Under the pieces are notes generated by a model, which was given only the letters and a program-made list of their open reading frames with translations, searched no databases and had not been told where the DNA came from. Below, in pieces: positions 9,010 to 17,893 of a DNA stretch of 64,000 nt (its first letter is position 1; each line of letters begins with the position of its first letter). The DNA lies in NCBI RefSeq assembly GCF_029537485.1, contig NZ_JARPUS010000003.1, positions 62,001-126,000 on the forward strand, given 5' to 3'. This stretch comes from Pseudomonas sp. GOM6 (GTDB lineage Bacteria > Pseudomonadota > Gammaproteobacteria > Pseudomonadales > Pseudomonadaceae). The translations under genes were made by a program, and so were the position numbers.

Positions 9010-10182
9010 TCAGGTCCTTGTGGTCGGGCTATCGACGGCAGCGATGGCTTGATAGGTCTGCATCTTGCGGGCGATCTGTCCGATCTTGCGGGCATAGTTG
9101 GGATCAGTGGCATACCCGGCCGCCTGCAGCTCACGTACAAAACGCTCGGGATTGTCGGTAGCGGCCAACGCTTCCTGGTAACGACCATTGCCCTGCAGGA
9201 AGTTCACGTAATCGTTGAAGCTCTGCTGATAGGAATCGTAAGTGCGAAATGCCGCTGCTTCCTTGACCGCTTTGCCGCCCTTGTACTCGGTGGTCAGCAC
9301 CCTTGCCGCCTCGCCATCCCACCCCCGATGGGCCTTGATGCCAAACAGGTTATGGCTGCTGGAGCCGTCGGAGTGGCGAATGATCGATTTACCCCAACCG
9401 GTCTCGAGGGCAGCCTGGGCCACCAGGTAGCGCGCATCGACGCCGATTTTCTTCGCAGCCTCTTCCGCCATCGGCAGCATGGTTTCGATAAAGTCAGCTG
9501 CCGAAGCGAATGCCGATTTGCCCTTGGCATGAGGTTGCGGAGCAGCCTGCTCCGCAGCGACTTCGGCCCTCAAGCCGCCGGCCGTTTTGCCAGCATCAGT
9601 CACACCGACTTGGATTGCGGCCTTGGGCGGGGCCGGCACCCAATCGACAGCCGCCAGCGCCTGGCCCTCACCTGTAGCTGGCGGCGTAATGCCAGCGAGC
9701 ATGCGATCGTTTAGCTTGCTGGGCAGAGCCAGACGACGCTGATTGAGAAGCGCCGAGTCGTCACGTACCACACTGCCCTCGCCTGCTGGCTTGAATGCTC
9801 CAGCGCGGGCACTGCTGGCCGGCATCTCGACCTGAGCAAAGGGGTTGACCCGCTTGGGCCCGCTTTTCAGCTGGCTCAGTTGACGCTCCAGCACGGTGGC
9901 CAAGCCAATGCCCCCGTTATTCTTGGAGAGGGTCACGGCCAACTGTTGATCGTGCATATCCTGGTAAGTCTTGCTCTCGTTGCTGTTCATGAAGTTGCCT
10001 TCGCCGAACACTTCGTTCGCCTTGCGCATGGCCTTCATCATTTCGTTGAGGAACAGCGACTCGAACTCCTGGGCCACCTTCTTGATGTTGCCTTCACTGT
10101 CGCCGCCAACCTTGAACTGGTTGAGACGGTTCAGGTCGGTGTAGGCGCCGCTGTCGAGGCCGGCTGCGAGTCTGGATTCCAT
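9010..10182 (-). CDS. flgJ: Rod cap / peptidoglycan hydrolase FlgJ
   Basis: Two-domain protein of 390 residues. Residues 1-110 are the rod-binding domain, which caps the growing rod (KKVAQEFESLFLNEMMKAMRKANEVF). Residues about 225-375 are a glucosaminidase domain that opens peptidoglycan for the rod, with FIETMLPMAEEAAKKIGVDARYLVAQAALETGWGKS containing the catalytic Glu. A low-complexity linker rich in Ala and Pro joins them. Many bacteria have only the rod domain; this dual form is usual in gammaproteobacteria. Confidence 0.96.
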   Translation of the reverse strand: MESRLAAGLDSGAYTDLNRLNQFKVGGDSEGNIKKVAQEFESLFLNEMMKAMRKANEVFGEGNFMNSNESKTYQDMHDQQLAVTLSKNNGGIGLATVLERQLSQLKSGPKRVNPFAQVEMPASSARAGAFKPAGEGSVVRDDSALLNQRRLALPSKLNDRMLAGITPPATGEGQALAAVDWVPAPPKAAIQVGVTDAGKTAGGLRAEVAAEQAAPQPHAKGKSAFASAADFIETMLPMAEEAAKKIGVDARYLVAQAALETGWGKSIIRHSDGSSSHNLFGIKAHRGWDGEAARVLTTEYKGGKAVKEAAAFRTYDSYQQSFNDYVNFLQGNGRYQEALAATDNPERFVRELQAAGYATDPNYARKIGQIARKMQTYQAIAAVDSPTTRT

Positions 10183-10193
10183 GGTCGCCTCCT

Positions 10194-11297
10194 TCAGATC
10201 ACGATCAGATCGGCTTGCAGGGCTCCCGCCTGCTTGAGCGCTTCGAGAATGGCCATCAGATCCGAGGGCGCCGCCCCCACCTGGTTAACCGCACGCACGA
10301 TTTCATCCAGGGTGGTGCCCGGGCCGAACTTGAACATCGGCTTGGCTTCCTGCTCGGCATCTACCCGCGAGCGCGGCACCACGGCGGTCTCACCACCGGA
10401 GAAGGCTTCCGGCTGGCTGACGATGGGATCTTCGGTAATGGTCACGGTGAGGCTGCCGTGGGTCACGGCGGCCGGCTGCACCCGCACGTTCTGGCCAATC
10501 ACAATGGTGCCGGTACGCGAATTGATGATGACCTTGGCCGCCGCCTGACCGGCCTCGATCTCGATATTCTCCAGTACCGCCAGGTAATCGACACGCTGAT
10601 TGGGATCCAGCGGAGCGCTGACACGGATCGAGCCACCGTCGATGGCCTGCGCCACGCCAGGGCCTAGAAGTCCGTTGATCTGGTCAACGATATTCTTCGC
10701 CGTGGTGAAATCCGGACGATTGAGGTTAAGCGTCAAGCTGTTGCCCTGGTCGAAACCACTCGGCACCGGGCGCTCGACGGTAGCGCCTGCGGGAATGCGG
10801 CCGGCCGAAGGCACGTTGACGGTAATGCGCGAACCGTCGCTACCGCTGGCGTCGAAACCGCCCACCACCAGGTTGCCCTGGGCGATGGCGTAAACATTGC
10901 CGTCAATACCTTTGAGCGGGGTCATCAACAGGCTGCCGCCACGCAGGCTCTTGGCGTTGCCGATGGATGAGATCGTCACGTCAAGCACCTGCCCCGGTTT
11001 GGCGAAAGGCGGTAGTTCGGCATGAATCGACACCGCCGCAACGTTCTTCAACTGAACGTTGCCGGAGTTGGCCGGCACCTTGATGCCGAACTGCGCCAGC
11101 ATGTTATTGAAGGTCTGCAGGGTGAAAGGCGTCTGCGTGGTCTGGTCGCCGGTCCCATTAAGGCCGACTACCAGGCCGTAGCCGATCAATTGGTTGGCGC
11201 GTACGCCCTGGATACTGGCCAGGTCCTTGATGCGCTCGGCTTGCGCGGCGCCAGCGGCCAACAGCAGGCAGAGTATGGAAATCAGTCGTTTCATCAT
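10194..11297 (-). CDS. flgI: Flagellar P-ring protein FlgI
   Basis: P-ring subunit of 367 residues, forming the bushing around the rod in the peptidoglycan layer. A Sec signal peptide ([20 protein letters not shown]) is followed by [33 protein letters not shown], the hallmark N terminus of mature FlgI. The C terminus, [24 protein letters not shown], is also diagnostic. It lies 11 bases after flgH and 11 before flgJ. FlgA, encoded at 18907-19665, is its assembly chaperone. Confidence 0.97.
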   Translation of the reverse strand: MMKRLISILCLLLAAGAAQAERIKDLASIQGVRANQLIGYGLVVGLNGTGDQTTQTPFTLQTFNNMLAQFGIKVPANSGNVQLKNVAAVSIHAELPPFAKPGQVLDVTISSIGNAKSLRGGSLLMTPLKGIDGNVYAIAQGNLVVGGFDASGSDGSRITVNVPSAGRIPAGATVERPVPSGFDQGNSLTLNLNRPDFTTAKNIVDQINGLLGPGVAQAIDGGSIRVSAPLDPNQRVDYLAVLENIEIEAGQAAAKVIINSRTGTIVIGQNVRVQPAAVTHGSLTVTITEDPIVSQPEAFSGGETAVVPRSRVDAEQEAKPMFKFGPGTTLDEIVRAVNQVGAAPSDLMAILEALKQAGALQADLIVI

Positions 11298-11308
11298 CGG
11301 CTACCTAC

Positions 11309-12022
11309 TCAGAACGGGAACAGCGGGCTGAAGAAGAAGCGATCGAGCCAACCCGGCTGACTGGCATCGGCAAAGGCGCCGGTACCCGAATAGGTGATGC
11401 GGGCATTGGCGATACGGGTCGAAGACACGGTGTTGTCGGTGGCGATGTCATCAGCCCGTACCAGGCCGGCAATGCGTACCAACTCGTCACCGGTGTTCAG
11501 GGTCATCCACTTCTCGCCGCGCACGGCAAGAATCCCATTGGGCAGCACCTCGGCCACGGTCACGGTCACCGAGCCGGTCAGGCTATTGCTCTGGCTGGCA
11601 TCGGACTCGCCATCGGTATCGCGGCTACCGCTGTAGCCCACATCCAGACTCAGGTCATCGGTCTGCAGCGGATTGAGACTGCCATTCGGGTTGTTGAGAG
11701 ATACCGCGCCGCCAAACAGTGACGTCAGACCGATATTGGCCGAGCTGTCCTTGGACATGCTCGAGCCGGCTTTCTTGCTGGCCTGGGTGCGCTCGCTGAG
11801 GGTGATGGTAATGATATCCCCCACCCGGTAAGCCTTGCGGTCGTCGTACAGATTGGTCTCGAAGCCGGCCTGGTAGATCGCGCCGTTATTCTGCGCAGCC
11901 GGCAGCGGGGTGCGCGGCAGAACGGGGGCGTAATAGGGGTCGTCCGGCTTCGGCGGGGGCGTCACGCAGCCGCTCAGGACCACGCTCCCCAACAGGGGAA
12001 GAAGAATCATCAGCCGGTTCAT
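11309..12022 (-). CDS. flgH: Flagellar L-ring lipoprotein FlgH
   Basis: Outer-membrane L-ring subunit of 237 residues. The signal peptide [19 protein letters not shown] ends in the lipobox LSGC, so the mature protein is lipidated on the cysteine. Later family motifs include [42 protein letters not shown] and [31 protein letters not shown] two codons upstream is open, but the ATG has GAGG eight bases ahead of it, whereas the GTG would be too close. It belongs to the flgF-L run. Confidence 0.97.
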   Translation of the reverse strand: MNRLMILLPLLGSVVLSGCVTPPPKPDDPYYAPVLPRTPLPAAQNNGAIYQAGFETNLYDDRKAYRVGDIITITLSERTQASKKAGSSMSKDSSANIGLTSLFGGAVSLNNPNGSLNPLQTDDLSLDVGYSGSRDTDGESDASQSNSLTGSVTVTVAEVLPNGILAVRGEKWMTLNTGDELVRIAGLVRADDIATDNTVSSTRIANARITYSGTGAFADASQPGWLDRFFFSPLFPF

Positions 12023-12079
12023 AACCACTACCTCACGGCGTTCTTGTTGCTACTGGCCGGCGCCTGGGCGCCCGCGACA

Positions 12080-12865
12080 TTAAAGGTTCTGCGTGATGAA
12101 CGAGAGCATCTGGTCCGAAGTGGAGATCACCTTGGAGTTCATCTCATAGGCACGCTGGGTGGTGATCATGTTGACCAGCTCTTCCACCACGCTGACGTTG
12201 GAGTTTTCCAGGGTGTTCTGCAGTACGGTGCCAAGTCCGGTCAGGCCGGGCGTACCAACCTGCGGCGCGCCGCTGGAAGCGGTTTCGAGGAACAGGTTGT
12301 TGCCGATGGCCTGCAGGCCGGCCGGATTGACGAAGTCGGCCGTCTGGATGTTGCCGATCACCTGCGAGGCCGGGTTGCCGGCAGTGGTCACGGAAACAGT
12401 GCCGTCCTCACCCACGGTGAAGGTCTGCACCTCGGCCGGCAGGACAATGGCGGGCTCCAGGGCAAAGCCTTGGGACGTGACGATCTGGCCATCGGAGTCC
12501 AGGTGGAAGCTACCGTCACGGCTGTAGCCGACGGTGCCGTCCGGCAGCAGCACCTGAAAGAAACCACGACCGTTGATGGCCATATCCAGTGGCTGCTCGG
12601 TGGTCTGCAGGCTACCGGCAGTAAAGATTTTCTGGGTGCCGGTGATACGAACACCCGTACCCAGCTGCAAGCCCGTTGGCAGCTCGCTGTCCTGAGTCGA
12701 CTGGCCACCCGGTTGGCGCCGAATTTGATACAGCAAGTCCTCGAACTCGGCACGATCACGCTTGAAGCCCGTGGTCGAAACGTTGGCCAGGTTGTTGGAA
12801 ATCGTGGTCAGGTTCATGTCCTGAGCGGACAGGCCAGTCTTGGCGACCCACAGAGCCGGAAGCAT
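12080..12865 (-). CDS. flgG: Distal rod protein FlgG
   Basis: Distal rod subunit of 261 residues, the standard FlgG length. It starts MLPALWVAKTGLSAQDMNLTTISNNLANVSTTGFKRDRAEFEDL, with the axial-protein signature, and ends SVVEELVNMITTQRAYEMNSKVISTSDQMLSFITQNL. The motif QPLDMAINGRGFFQV is typical of FlgG and FlgF. It lies 46 bases downstream of flgF. Confidence 0.98.
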   Translation of the reverse strand: MLPALWVAKTGLSAQDMNLTTISNNLANVSTTGFKRDRAEFEDLLYQIRRQPGGQSTQDSELPTGLQLGTGVRITGTQKIFTAGSLQTTEQPLDMAINGRGFFQVLLPDGTVGYSRDGSFHLDSDGQIVTSQGFALEPAIVLPAEVQTFTVGEDGTVSVTTAGNPASQVIGNIQTADFVNPAGLQAIGNNLFLETASSGAPQVGTPGLTGLGTVLQNTLENSNVSVVEELVNMITTQRAYEMNSKVISTSDQMLSFITQNL

Positions 12866-12911
12866 ATTCTTTCTCCTCGAGCGCCAGTTTCATGGCGCTT
12901 CGCGTTGCTGA

Positions 12912-13655
12912 TTAGCTGATCTGCATGACCCGTGCCATGGCTGTCGCACCGTCTTCTGCAGTGCGCATCATCTTCACGTGCAGTTCGAACTGGCGGGACA
13001 GGGAGAGGATCGCGGTCATCTCCTCGACGGCGTTGACATTGCTTGATTCGAGGAAGCCCGAGGTCAGGCGCACATTGGCATCCACCAACGCCGGCGCTTC
13101 GCCAGCCTTCACACGGATCAGGCCATCAGTGCCCTTCTCCATCGTTTTCAGATCCGGATTGACCAGCTTGATGCGATCGACCTCGGCCATCACGCTCGGC
13201 GCCTCGCCAAGCGCGCGGATGCTGATGGTGCCGTCCTGACCGATCTCGACCTTCTGCTCTGGCGGAATGGCAATCGGCCCGCCGTTACCCAGCACCGGCA
13301 AACCATTGCCGGTACGCAACTGCCCCAGGGCATCAATCTGCAGGCTGGCGGTACGCACATAGGCTTCGCTGCCATCGGCGGCCTGCACGGCAATCCAACC
13401 TTGCCCCTCGATGGCCACATCCAGCTCGCGCCCGGTTTCCTGCAGCGAGCCTGGCGTGAAGTCGGTGGCCGGGCGCTCGGTCATGGCATACACACGCGCC
13501 GGGTAACTGTCGCCGAATACCGGCATGGAACGCGCCTGCTCGTAATCCCGATGGAAACCGGTAGTCGAGATGTTCGCCAGGTTGTTGGCGTGGGCACGCT
13601 GAGCCAGGGTGTTCTGGCTGGCTCCGGTCATGGAGATGTACAGCATCTTGTCCAT
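12912..13655 (-). CDS. flgF: Proximal rod protein FlgF
   Basis: Proximal rod subunit of 247 residues. The chosen start MDKMLYISMTGASQNTLAQRAHANNLANISTTGF gives the family's normal N terminus and has GGAG seven bases upstream. The reading frame stays open 26 codons further, but that extension would overlap the sigma-54 promoter and is not part of the protein. The C terminus, NAVEEMTAILSLSRQFELHVKMMRTAEDGATAMARVMQIS, is typical. It is the first gene of the second rod-ring-junction operon. Confidence 0.96.
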   Translation of the reverse strand: MDKMLYISMTGASQNTLAQRAHANNLANISTTGFHRDYEQARSMPVFGDSYPARVYAMTERPATDFTPGSLQETGRELDVAIEGQGWIAVQAADGSEAYVRTASLQIDALGQLRTGNGLPVLGNGGPIAIPPEQKVEIGQDGTISIRALGEAPSVMAEVDRIKLVNPDLKTMEKGTDGLIRVKAGEAPALVDANVRLTSGFLESSNVNAVEEMTAILSLSRQFELHVKMMRTAEDGATAMARVMQIS

Positions 13656-13710
13656 GGTCTGCTCCGCGGGGTCGGCAATCTGCCGCTCTAGCTTCTGTTG
13701 CCAGTTATTC

Positions 13711-13726
13711 AGCAAGCCCCGTGCCA
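13711..13726 (-). promoter_or_regulatory. Sigma-54 promoter of flgF operon
   Basis: On the minus strand TGGCACG, four bases, TTGCT: a perfect -24/-12 element. The start would be near 13700, 45 bases before the flgF ATG. It supports a separate flgFGHIJKL operon activated through RpoN and FleQ/FleR-type enhancer-binding proteins. Confidence 0.95.
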
Positions 13727-13776
13727 GAACCAATAAAAAAGACTAAGCAGTTGTTTTATAAAGACTTTATAAACAG

Positions 13777-13800
13777 AAAAAGCCCCGCAAGGAGCTTTTT
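13777..13800 (-). terminator. Terminator of the flgBCDE operon
   Basis: AAAAAGCCCC-GCAA-GGAGCTTTTT forms a hairpin with a GNRA-type tetraloop and one mismatch. On the minus strand it ends GGGGCTTTTT, a normal intrinsic terminator, 54 bases after the flgE stop and upstream of the flgF promoter. Confidence 0.85.
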
Positions 13801-13853
13801 CAGGCAATGAACGGCGAGGCCTTGCCGCCGGTGGCAAGGCCCCTCCCCCAGCA

Positions 13854-15188
13854 TTACCGCAGGTTGATGATGGTCTGCGTGATGGCGCTTTCGGTCTCGA
13901 TGGTCTTGGCGTTGGCCTGGTAGTTGCGCTGCGCAACGATCAGGTTCACCAGCTGGTCCGAAAGCTCCACGTTGGAGTCCTCCAGGGCCCCCGCCTGCAG
14001 AGCGCCGAGCGTGCCAGAGCGCGGCGTCCCCACTACCGGCTCGCCAGACTGGAAGGACTGCACCCAGGCGGTTTTGCCGATGGGCGTCAAACCCTGCACA
14101 TTGGCGAAGTTGGCCAGCACCACCTGGCCCTGCACCAATGATTGGCCGTTGGTATAGCGGGCGAAGATGACTCCGGTATCGTCGATTTCCAGGCCGGATA
14201 GCTCGCCGGTGGTGTAGCCATCCTGGCTGACCGCCGTCACGGCGAAGGCGCTGGCAAACTGAGTGGCAGTTCGAAAATCGATGTCCAAGGGCACAGCTGG
14301 AATATTGGTTAAGTTGGCGGTCCAGATCGGCGGGGTGCCGCCATCAGACTCAGCCGGAACCCAGTTTGTCATGGTGATAGAGCCATCTAGGTTAACTGTG
14401 AAGTCCGTAGAAGCAGTACTTAACAGCTGCCCGGACGCATCAAAGTTCAACGTCGCAGTGAAAGGCGTAGTAGCGCTTGGGTTCGGCACCGGCCCCGGAA
14501 GGTTAGTCGCCGGTGATGCGGGGTTCCGCCCATCGATCAGAACATTCATCTCCCAGGTATTCGCCCCCGTCTTGACGAAGTACTGGGTAAACACATGGGC
14601 ATTGCCCTGTGTGTCATAGATATTTGTCGAGGTCGACGAGTTGTAGGTGGTCGGGTCAGATGGGTCGAACGGCGTGGTGGTCGGCACCGTGTTGTTCGAA
14701 TTCAGGTTGAACGTCTGCGTCAGGTTCTCCGTGGCGCGCGGCGACTGGGCGGCGGTACGAATCTGAATATCATCGACGATACCGTTCTGCAGGTTGCCTG
14801 CATTGTCTACCGCATAACCCTGCAGACGATAACCAAAGTTGTTGACCATGTAGCCGTCACGATCAGTGCCAAAATAACCAGCACGGGTATAACTGATTTC
14901 TCCGTTGTTACTGGTCACGAAGAAACCGTTGCCATTGATGGCCAGATCCAGAGCATTCTGGGTGTAATTGATGTTGCCCTGATTGAACAGCTGAGACACA
15001 TCCGCCAGCAAAACACCGCTGCCCTGCGCATTAGCGCCAGTCCCCAGCACCGAAGCGGCGTAGACATCGGCAAACTCCGCACGCGACTGTTTGAAGCCCG
15101 CAGTGCCTGCGTTGGCAATGTTGTTGCCGGTGACGTTGAGGTCATTAGTGGCTGCCCGCAGACCGCTGAGACCGATATTGAAAGCCAT
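13854..15188 (-). CDS. flgE: Flagellar hook protein FlgE
   Basis: Hook subunit of 444 residues. The start MAFNIGLSGLRAATNDLNVTGNNIANAGTAGFKQSRAEFADVYA is the normal FlgE N terminus and has AGGAG upstream; the frame is open 28 codons further, into flgD, without family similarity. The motif NALDLAINGNGFFVTSNNG and the C terminus NVELSDQLVNLIVAQRNYQANAKTIETESAITQTIINLR are diagnostic. Hook length is set by FliK, which is not in this window. Confidence 0.97.
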   Translation of the reverse strand: MAFNIGLSGLRAATNDLNVTGNNIANAGTAGFKQSRAEFADVYAASVLGTGANAQGSGVLLADVSQLFNQGNINYTQNALDLAINGNGFFVTSNNGEISYTRAGYFGTDRDGYMVNNFGYRLQGYAVDNAGNLQNGIVDDIQIRTAAQSPRATENLTQTFNLNSNNTVPTTTPFDPSDPTTYNSSTSTNIYDTQGNAHVFTQYFVKTGANTWEMNVLIDGRNPASPATNLPGPVPNPSATTPFTATLNFDASGQLLSTASTDFTVNLDGSITMTNWVPAESDGGTPPIWTANLTNIPAVPLDIDFRTATQFASAFAVTAVSQDGYTTGELSGLEIDDTGVIFARYTNGQSLVQGQVVLANFANVQGLTPIGKTAWVQSFQSGEPVVGTPRSGTLGALQAGALEDSNVELSDQLVNLIVAQRNYQANAKTIETESAITQTIINLR

Positions 15189-15231
15189 GGAATACTCCTT
15201 TGCCGTTACTGCCGGCGCTGCAGTCTGGGGA

Positions 15232-15900
15232 TTACTGACCGATGATCTGGACTTGGGATAGCGCAACGCCACCCAACCCCGCGAGATTGAGCATCATCTC
15301 GCCACCGTTCTGGCCGAGCGTGACACTGTCGACGTTAGCCGGCAGCAAGGTGTAGAGCCCCTTGGTACCGTCGGCGTAGGTGGCCTGCGCTTCGAACTTG
15401 TAAGTACCAGGCGGCAACAGATTGCCGCCTGAGTCCTTGCCATCCCACATGAAGCTGACATTGCCAGCGGCCTGCTGGCCGAGGTTGACGCGGTTCACTA
15501 CCGAGCCGGTGTTGTCGTAGATGTTGACGTAGACGTTGCTACTGGTGACCGGCAATACCAGGCTGCCTTTAAAGGTTTCGCTGGTATCCACTACCGCCTT
15601 CTCGGTTGGCACTATCACCTTGCGCCCGACCAGGGAAGAGGCTTGCAGCGCCTGAGATGACTGGTAGCCAGAGAGCAGCGACTCCATGCTGGAGTTGAGC
15701 TTCTCGATACCCTCAACCTGACTGAACTGCGCCAACTGAGCGATGAACTCGCCGTTCTCCTGAGGCTCCAGCGGGTTCTGGTTATTCAACTGGGCCACCA
15801 GCAATTCAAGGAACTCGTTCTTGCCGAGATCCTTGTTCTGGGTGGTGTCCTGCTGGATCTGGTACTGGTCCAGTACGGAACTGACGCCACTGACACTCAT
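15232..15900 (-). CDS. flgD: Hook assembly scaffold FlgD
   Basis: Hook cap protein of 222 residues. The N-terminal part carries KNEFLELLVAQLNNQNPLEPQENGEFIAQLAQFSQVEGIEKLN, the conserved FlgD motif that docks to the hook. The C-terminal half has the FlgD Ig-like fold with GNVSFMWDGKDSGGNLLPPGTYKF. It caps the growing hook and leaves before filament assembly. It lies 22 bases after flgC. Confidence 0.97.
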   Translation of the reverse strand: MSVSGVSSVLDQYQIQQDTTQNKDLGKNEFLELLVAQLNNQNPLEPQENGEFIAQLAQFSQVEGIEKLNSSMESLLSGYQSSQALQASSLVGRKVIVPTEKAVVDTSETFKGSLVLPVTSSNVYVNIYDNTGSVVNRVNLGQQAAGNVSFMWDGKDSGGNLLPPGTYKFEAQATYADGTKGLYTLLPANVDSVTLGQNGGEMMLNLAGLGGVALSQVQIIGQ

Positions 15901-15922
15901 TGTCTCGCTCCTCGTTCGCCGC

Positions 15923-16366
15923 TTACTGGCCCAGGGTCAGCACACGCTGCATCATCTGCTTGGCGGTGTTCATCATTTCGACGTTGGTCTGGAACGCACG
16001 ACTGGCAGAGATCATGTCCGCCATCTCCTCGACCACGTTGACGTTCGGGTAGTACACATAACCCTGCTCGTCGGCCGCCGGGTGATTCGGCTCATAGCGC
16101 GGCATCAGGCTGCTCTGATCCTCGACCACACCCAGTACCTGTACGCCACGGCCAGCCTGATCCTGGTCAGCAAACAGCGAGCCACGGTCACCGTTCATGC
16201 TCGACTCGAACACGGTAGCGAATACCGGGTGGCGGGCACGGTAGGTTTGATCGATGCTCGAGGAAACGGTCTCGGCATTGGCGATGTTGCTGGAGATGGT
16301 GTTCAGACGAGTGCTCTGGGCGCTCATGCCGGTACCGGCGATATTGAAGACACTGGCGAGTGACAT
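15923..16366 (-). CDS. flgC: Proximal rod protein FlgC
   Basis: Rod subunit of 147 residues. The start MSLASVFNIAGTGMSAQSTRLNTISSNIANAETVSSS is the conserved FlgC N terminus; the frame is open 70 codons upstream but there it only shadows flgB in another frame. The C terminus reads YPNVNVVEEMADMISASRAFQTNVEMMNTAKQMMQRVLTLGQ. It lies 13 bases downstream of flgB. Confidence 0.97.
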   Translation of the reverse strand: MSLASVFNIAGTGMSAQSTRLNTISSNIANAETVSSSIDQTYRARHPVFATVFESSMNGDRGSLFADQDQAGRGVQVLGVVEDQSSLMPRYEPNHPAADEQGYVYYPNVNVVEEMADMISASRAFQTNVEMMNTAKQMMQRVLTLGQ

Positions 16367-16379
16367 GACTTGATCTCCC

Positions 16380-16787
16380 TTAATCGCCGCGCAGGGCGTT
16401 GACCAGCCCTTTGAACTTGCTGTTGAGCAGGGTGAAGCTGGCCTGGAACTGCACCGCGTTCTCGGCGTAGTTGGCCTGCTCCTGCTGCATGTCAACACTG
16501 TTCTGGTCGATGGACGGATGGAACGGTGTACGGAAACGCAGTGCCGGATCGGCCAACTGGATGCCGTCGGCGGCAATGTGCTGGCTATCGGTACGGCTCA
16601 TGGAGAATTGCTTGCCGCTTTGCTTCTCGTTCTGTTCGGCGAGCACGGCAGAGAAGTCCAGGTCACGAGCCTTGTAGTGCGGGGTATCGGCGTTGGCGAT
16701 GTTGTTGGCCAGCACCTCGGCGCGCTGGGCGCGAAATGCCAGCGCCTCTTCGTGGATGCCGAGTGCTCTGTCGAAACTGATGCTCAT
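16380..16787 (-). CDS. flgB: Proximal rod protein FlgB
   Basis: Rod subunit of 135 residues and first gene of the flgBCDE operon. The start MSISFDRALGIHEEALAFRAQRAEVLANNIANADTPHYKARDLDF is typical; an upstream extension of 13 codons would run into the promoter region. The C terminus, ENAVQFQASFTLLNSKFKGLVNALRGD, matches the family. A perfect sigma-54 site precedes it. Confidence 0.97.
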   Translation of the reverse strand: MSISFDRALGIHEEALAFRAQRAEVLANNIANADTPHYKARDLDFSAVLAEQNEKQSGKQFSMSRTDSQHIAADGIQLADPALRFRTPFHPSIDQNSVDMQQEQANYAENAVQFQASFTLLNSKFKGLVNALRGD

Positions 16788-16828
16788 GGTCTGGAACCTT
16801 TGCCGCCGTTGCGTCGTGCAAGACACAC

Positions 16829-16844
16829 AGCAAAGGCTGTGCCA
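16829..16844 (-). promoter_or_regulatory. Sigma-54 promoter of flgBCDE
   Basis: On the minus strand TGGCAC, five bases, TTGCT, a perfect -24/-12 element. Transcription would begin near 16818, 31 bases before the flgB ATG. Confidence 0.95.
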
Positions 16845-16901
16845 TTTTTAATTTTCTTTATAGATCAATGGCTTATCTTTTTATCCGCACAGTGATAAAC
16901 G

Positions 16902-16945
16902 GCAAGCGGCAAAGCTTTTCCGCTCCAGAACATCGCAAGCGGCAA
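16902..16945. repeat. Direct repeat GCAAGCGGCAA upstream of the flgB promoter
   Basis: Two exact 11-base copies, at 16902-16912 and 16935-16945, spaced 33 bases start to start (about three helical turns). They lie 58-116 bases upstream of the sigma-54 element, where an enhancer-binding protein could bind. They do not resemble the FleQ consensus, so the role is only a guess. Confidence 0.4.
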
Positions 16946-16970
16946 GGCCGGCAAAGGGTTTGCCGCCCTA

Positions 16971-17002
16971 AATAAAAACGGGAGGCACATTGGCCTCCCG
17001 TT
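16971..17002 (-). terminator. Terminator of cheV-cheR
   Basis: AACGGGAGG/CCTCCCGTT stem; on the minus strand it ends CCTCCCGTTTTTATTT, a strong U run. It follows the cheR stop by 18 bases. Confidence 0.9.
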
Positions 17003-17020
17003 ACTGAACCTCGATAAGGA

Positions 17021-17869
17021 TCACTTAACCTTGTAAATGATCCCTGGGCTGCACTGAACCATCTGATAAAGATCCGGCAATGCGTTTAGGGCCTCAGACG
17101 CACCCAGGAACAGATATCCACCCGGCTTCAACGTGGCGTGGATACGGGTGAGGATGTCCTTCTTCACTTCAGCCGAGAAGTAGATCAGCACGTTGCGACA
17201 GAACACCACGTCGAACTTACCAAGCGCTGCATAGCTTTCCAGCAGGTTCAGTGGACGGAACTCGACACGGCTCTTGATAGGAGCCTTGACCACCCAGCGC
17301 CCCGGCCCCTTGGGATCGAAGTAGCGCTGCAGGCGCTCCTGCGACAGGCCGCGCCCCATGGCCAGGCTGTCATACTCGCCGGATTTGCAGTTGATCAGCA
17401 TCGAAGGTGACAGGTCAGTCGCAACGATCTGCACACCAGCCTTGAGCTGCCCCAGGTTGCTTTTCTCGAACTCGTCGATGGTCATCGACAATGAGTAAGG
17501 CTCCTGCCCCGAAGAACAGGCCGCCGACCAGATGCGCAAGCGCTGGTTGGGGTTGGCCTTAATCAACTCAGGCAACACCCGGCTCTTCATCACTTCGAAA
17601 GGGTAGGTATCGCGGAACCACAGGGTTTCGTTGGTGGTCATGGCATCCACCACCTGCTCGCGCAAACCACCTCGCGGCTGCGCCTGCATTTTCTGCACCA
17701 GTTCGCCAAGCGACTTGATGCCCTGCTGCTCCATCAGCTTATTGAGGCGGCTAGACACCAGGTACTGCTTGTTGCTCCCCAGCAGAATGCCGCATGCCTT
17801 CTCCAGAAAGACCCGGAACTGCTCGAAATCCAAATTACCTGAAGACACTAATGCCGCCTCACCATACAT
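17021..17869 (-). CDS. cheR: Chemotaxis methyltransferase CheR
   Basis: S-adenosylmethionine-dependent glutamate methyltransferase of 282 residues that methylates chemoreceptors and opposes CheB. The N-terminal helical domain is followed by VDAMTTNETLWFRDTYPF, then the SAM-binding RIWSAACSSGQEPYSLSM and the later FDVVFCRNVLIYFSAE, all standard CheR motifs. The C terminus has no pentapeptide-binding or TPR extension. It lies 24 bases after cheV and shares its transcript. Flagellar-cluster CheR of this type is the main chemotaxis enzyme in pseudomonads. Confidence 0.97.
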   Translation of the reverse strand: MYGEAALVSSGNLDFEQFRVFLEKACGILLGSNKQYLVSSRLNKLMEQQGIKSLGELVQKMQAQPRGGLREQVVDAMTTNETLWFRDTYPFEVMKSRVLPELIKANPNQRLRIWSAACSSGQEPYSLSMTIDEFEKSNLGQLKAGVQIVATDLSPSMLINCKSGEYDSLAMGRGLSQERLQRYFDPKGPGRWVVKAPIKSRVEFRPLNLLESYAALGKFDVVFCRNVLIYFSAEVKKDILTRIHATLKPGGYLFLGASEALNALPDLYQMVQCSPGIIYKVK

Positions 17870-17893
17870 AGTCCTTACTAAAGGCTTAGGCCT

